From: an uncultured Clostridium sp.
GTDB lineage: Bacteria > Bacillota > Clostridia > TANB77 > CAG-508
Reading direction: 5' to 3'
Assembly (NCBI GenBank): GCA_900555615.1
Contig: USMB01000055.1
Location: 1 to 5,167, forward strand
DNA length: 5,167 nucleotides
Shown: piece after piece, positions 5,081-5,167 of the stretch
How positions within the stretch are numbered: position 1 is the stretch's first letter
How the letters are laid out: every line of letters begins with the position of its first letter
Translations under genes and position numbers: made by a program
Notes under the pieces: model-generated
The model's input: the letters and a program-made list of their open reading frames with translations, nothing else
What the model was told of the DNA's origin: nothing
Databases searched by the model: none

Positions 5081-5088
5081 GTGCTTTT
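5060..5088 (-). terminator. Intrinsic terminator downstream of rplL
   Basis: On the minus strand a perfect 9-bp stem (AAAAGCACT / AGTGCTTTT) encloses an 8-nt loop and runs into seven T residues, the first of which pair in the stem. It lies about 10 nt after the rplL stop. It would end the ribosomal-protein transcript before mtnN. Confidence 0.82.
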
Positions 5089-5097
5089 CAATGCAGA

Positions 5098-5167
5098 TTA
5101 TTGTAATTCAACAACTGCTCCAACTTCTTCTAATTTAGCTTTTAATTCTTCAGCTTCTGCTTTAGAA
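5098..5167 (-). CDS. rplL: 50S ribosomal protein L7/L12, C-terminal end (cut by window edge)
   Basis: Only the last 22 codons and the stop are visible. The peptide SKAEAEELKAKLEEVGAVVE, followed by LQ, is the closing helix and strand of the L7/L12 C-terminal domain, the part of the ribosomal stalk that binds elongation factors and stimulates their GTP hydrolysis. The usual ending of the family is AEELKxKLEEAGAxVEL(K). The gene enters from the right edge and is closed by a hairpin terminator. rplL normally lies in the rplJ-rplL pair upstream of rpoB. Here mtnN follows instead, at least on this side. The match is short but distinctive. Confidence 0.9.
   Translation of the reverse strand, partial: SKAEAEELKAKLEEVGAVVELQ

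Noticed and set aside
1..5167. Mobile element, defence system or CRISPR array
   Set aside because: No transposase, integrase, nuclease-defence gene, terminal repeats or regularly spaced repeats are visible. The content is core chromosomal.

Overview
The window is strongly A+T-rich, and every gene I can support lies on the minus strand, so transcription runs from right to left. Gene content, strong AGGAGG-type ribosome-binding sites and low-GC codon use point to a bacterium of the Bacillota, most likely class Clostridia. This is an inference from the sequence only. It reads as ordinary chromosomal core and near-core genes. I see no transposase, integrase, phage gene, CRISPR array, rRNA or tRNA.

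In transcription order (right to left) the layout is as follows. (1) The last 22 codons of ribosomal protein L7/L12 (rplL), closed by a hairpin terminator. (2) A 230-residue 5'-methylthioadenosine/S-adenosylhomocysteine nucleosidase, whose likely promoter lies inside that terminator. (3) An unrecognised 87-residue protein that forms its own transcription unit, with a good extended -10 promoter and a terminator right after its stop. (4) A 194-bp A+T-rich intergenic region with one or two promoter candidates and a 10-bp palindrome. It leads into a 430-residue GT4 glycosyltransferase of the GT-B fold, a YlbF/YmcA-family regulator and a divergent YugP-like membrane zinc metallopeptidase. These three are closely spaced and probably at least partly co-transcribed. 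(5) secG, with its own promoter overlapping the end of the peptidase gene, then a hairpin terminator, then rnr (RNase R), which runs off the left edge.

Several genes have recognisable jobs. SecG belongs to the protein export channel. RNase R degrades structured RNA and helps clear rescued mRNAs; secG-rnr is a familiar pairing in Bacillota, often followed by smpB, which would lie outside this window. The MTA/SAH nucleosidase recycles by-products of S-adenosylmethionine use. The GT4 enzyme probably builds a glucan or surface glycan, but its substrate cannot be read from sequence alone.

No clearly new biological system is visible. The points most worth a second look are the small orphan protein with a helix-turn-helix-like pattern, the terminator wedged directly in front of rnr, the RNase R that lacks the usual N-terminal helix-turn-helix domain, the promoter embedded in the rplL terminator, the palindrome over the glycosyltransferase -10 box, and a possible 14-codon leader peptide overlapping the glycosyltransferase start.
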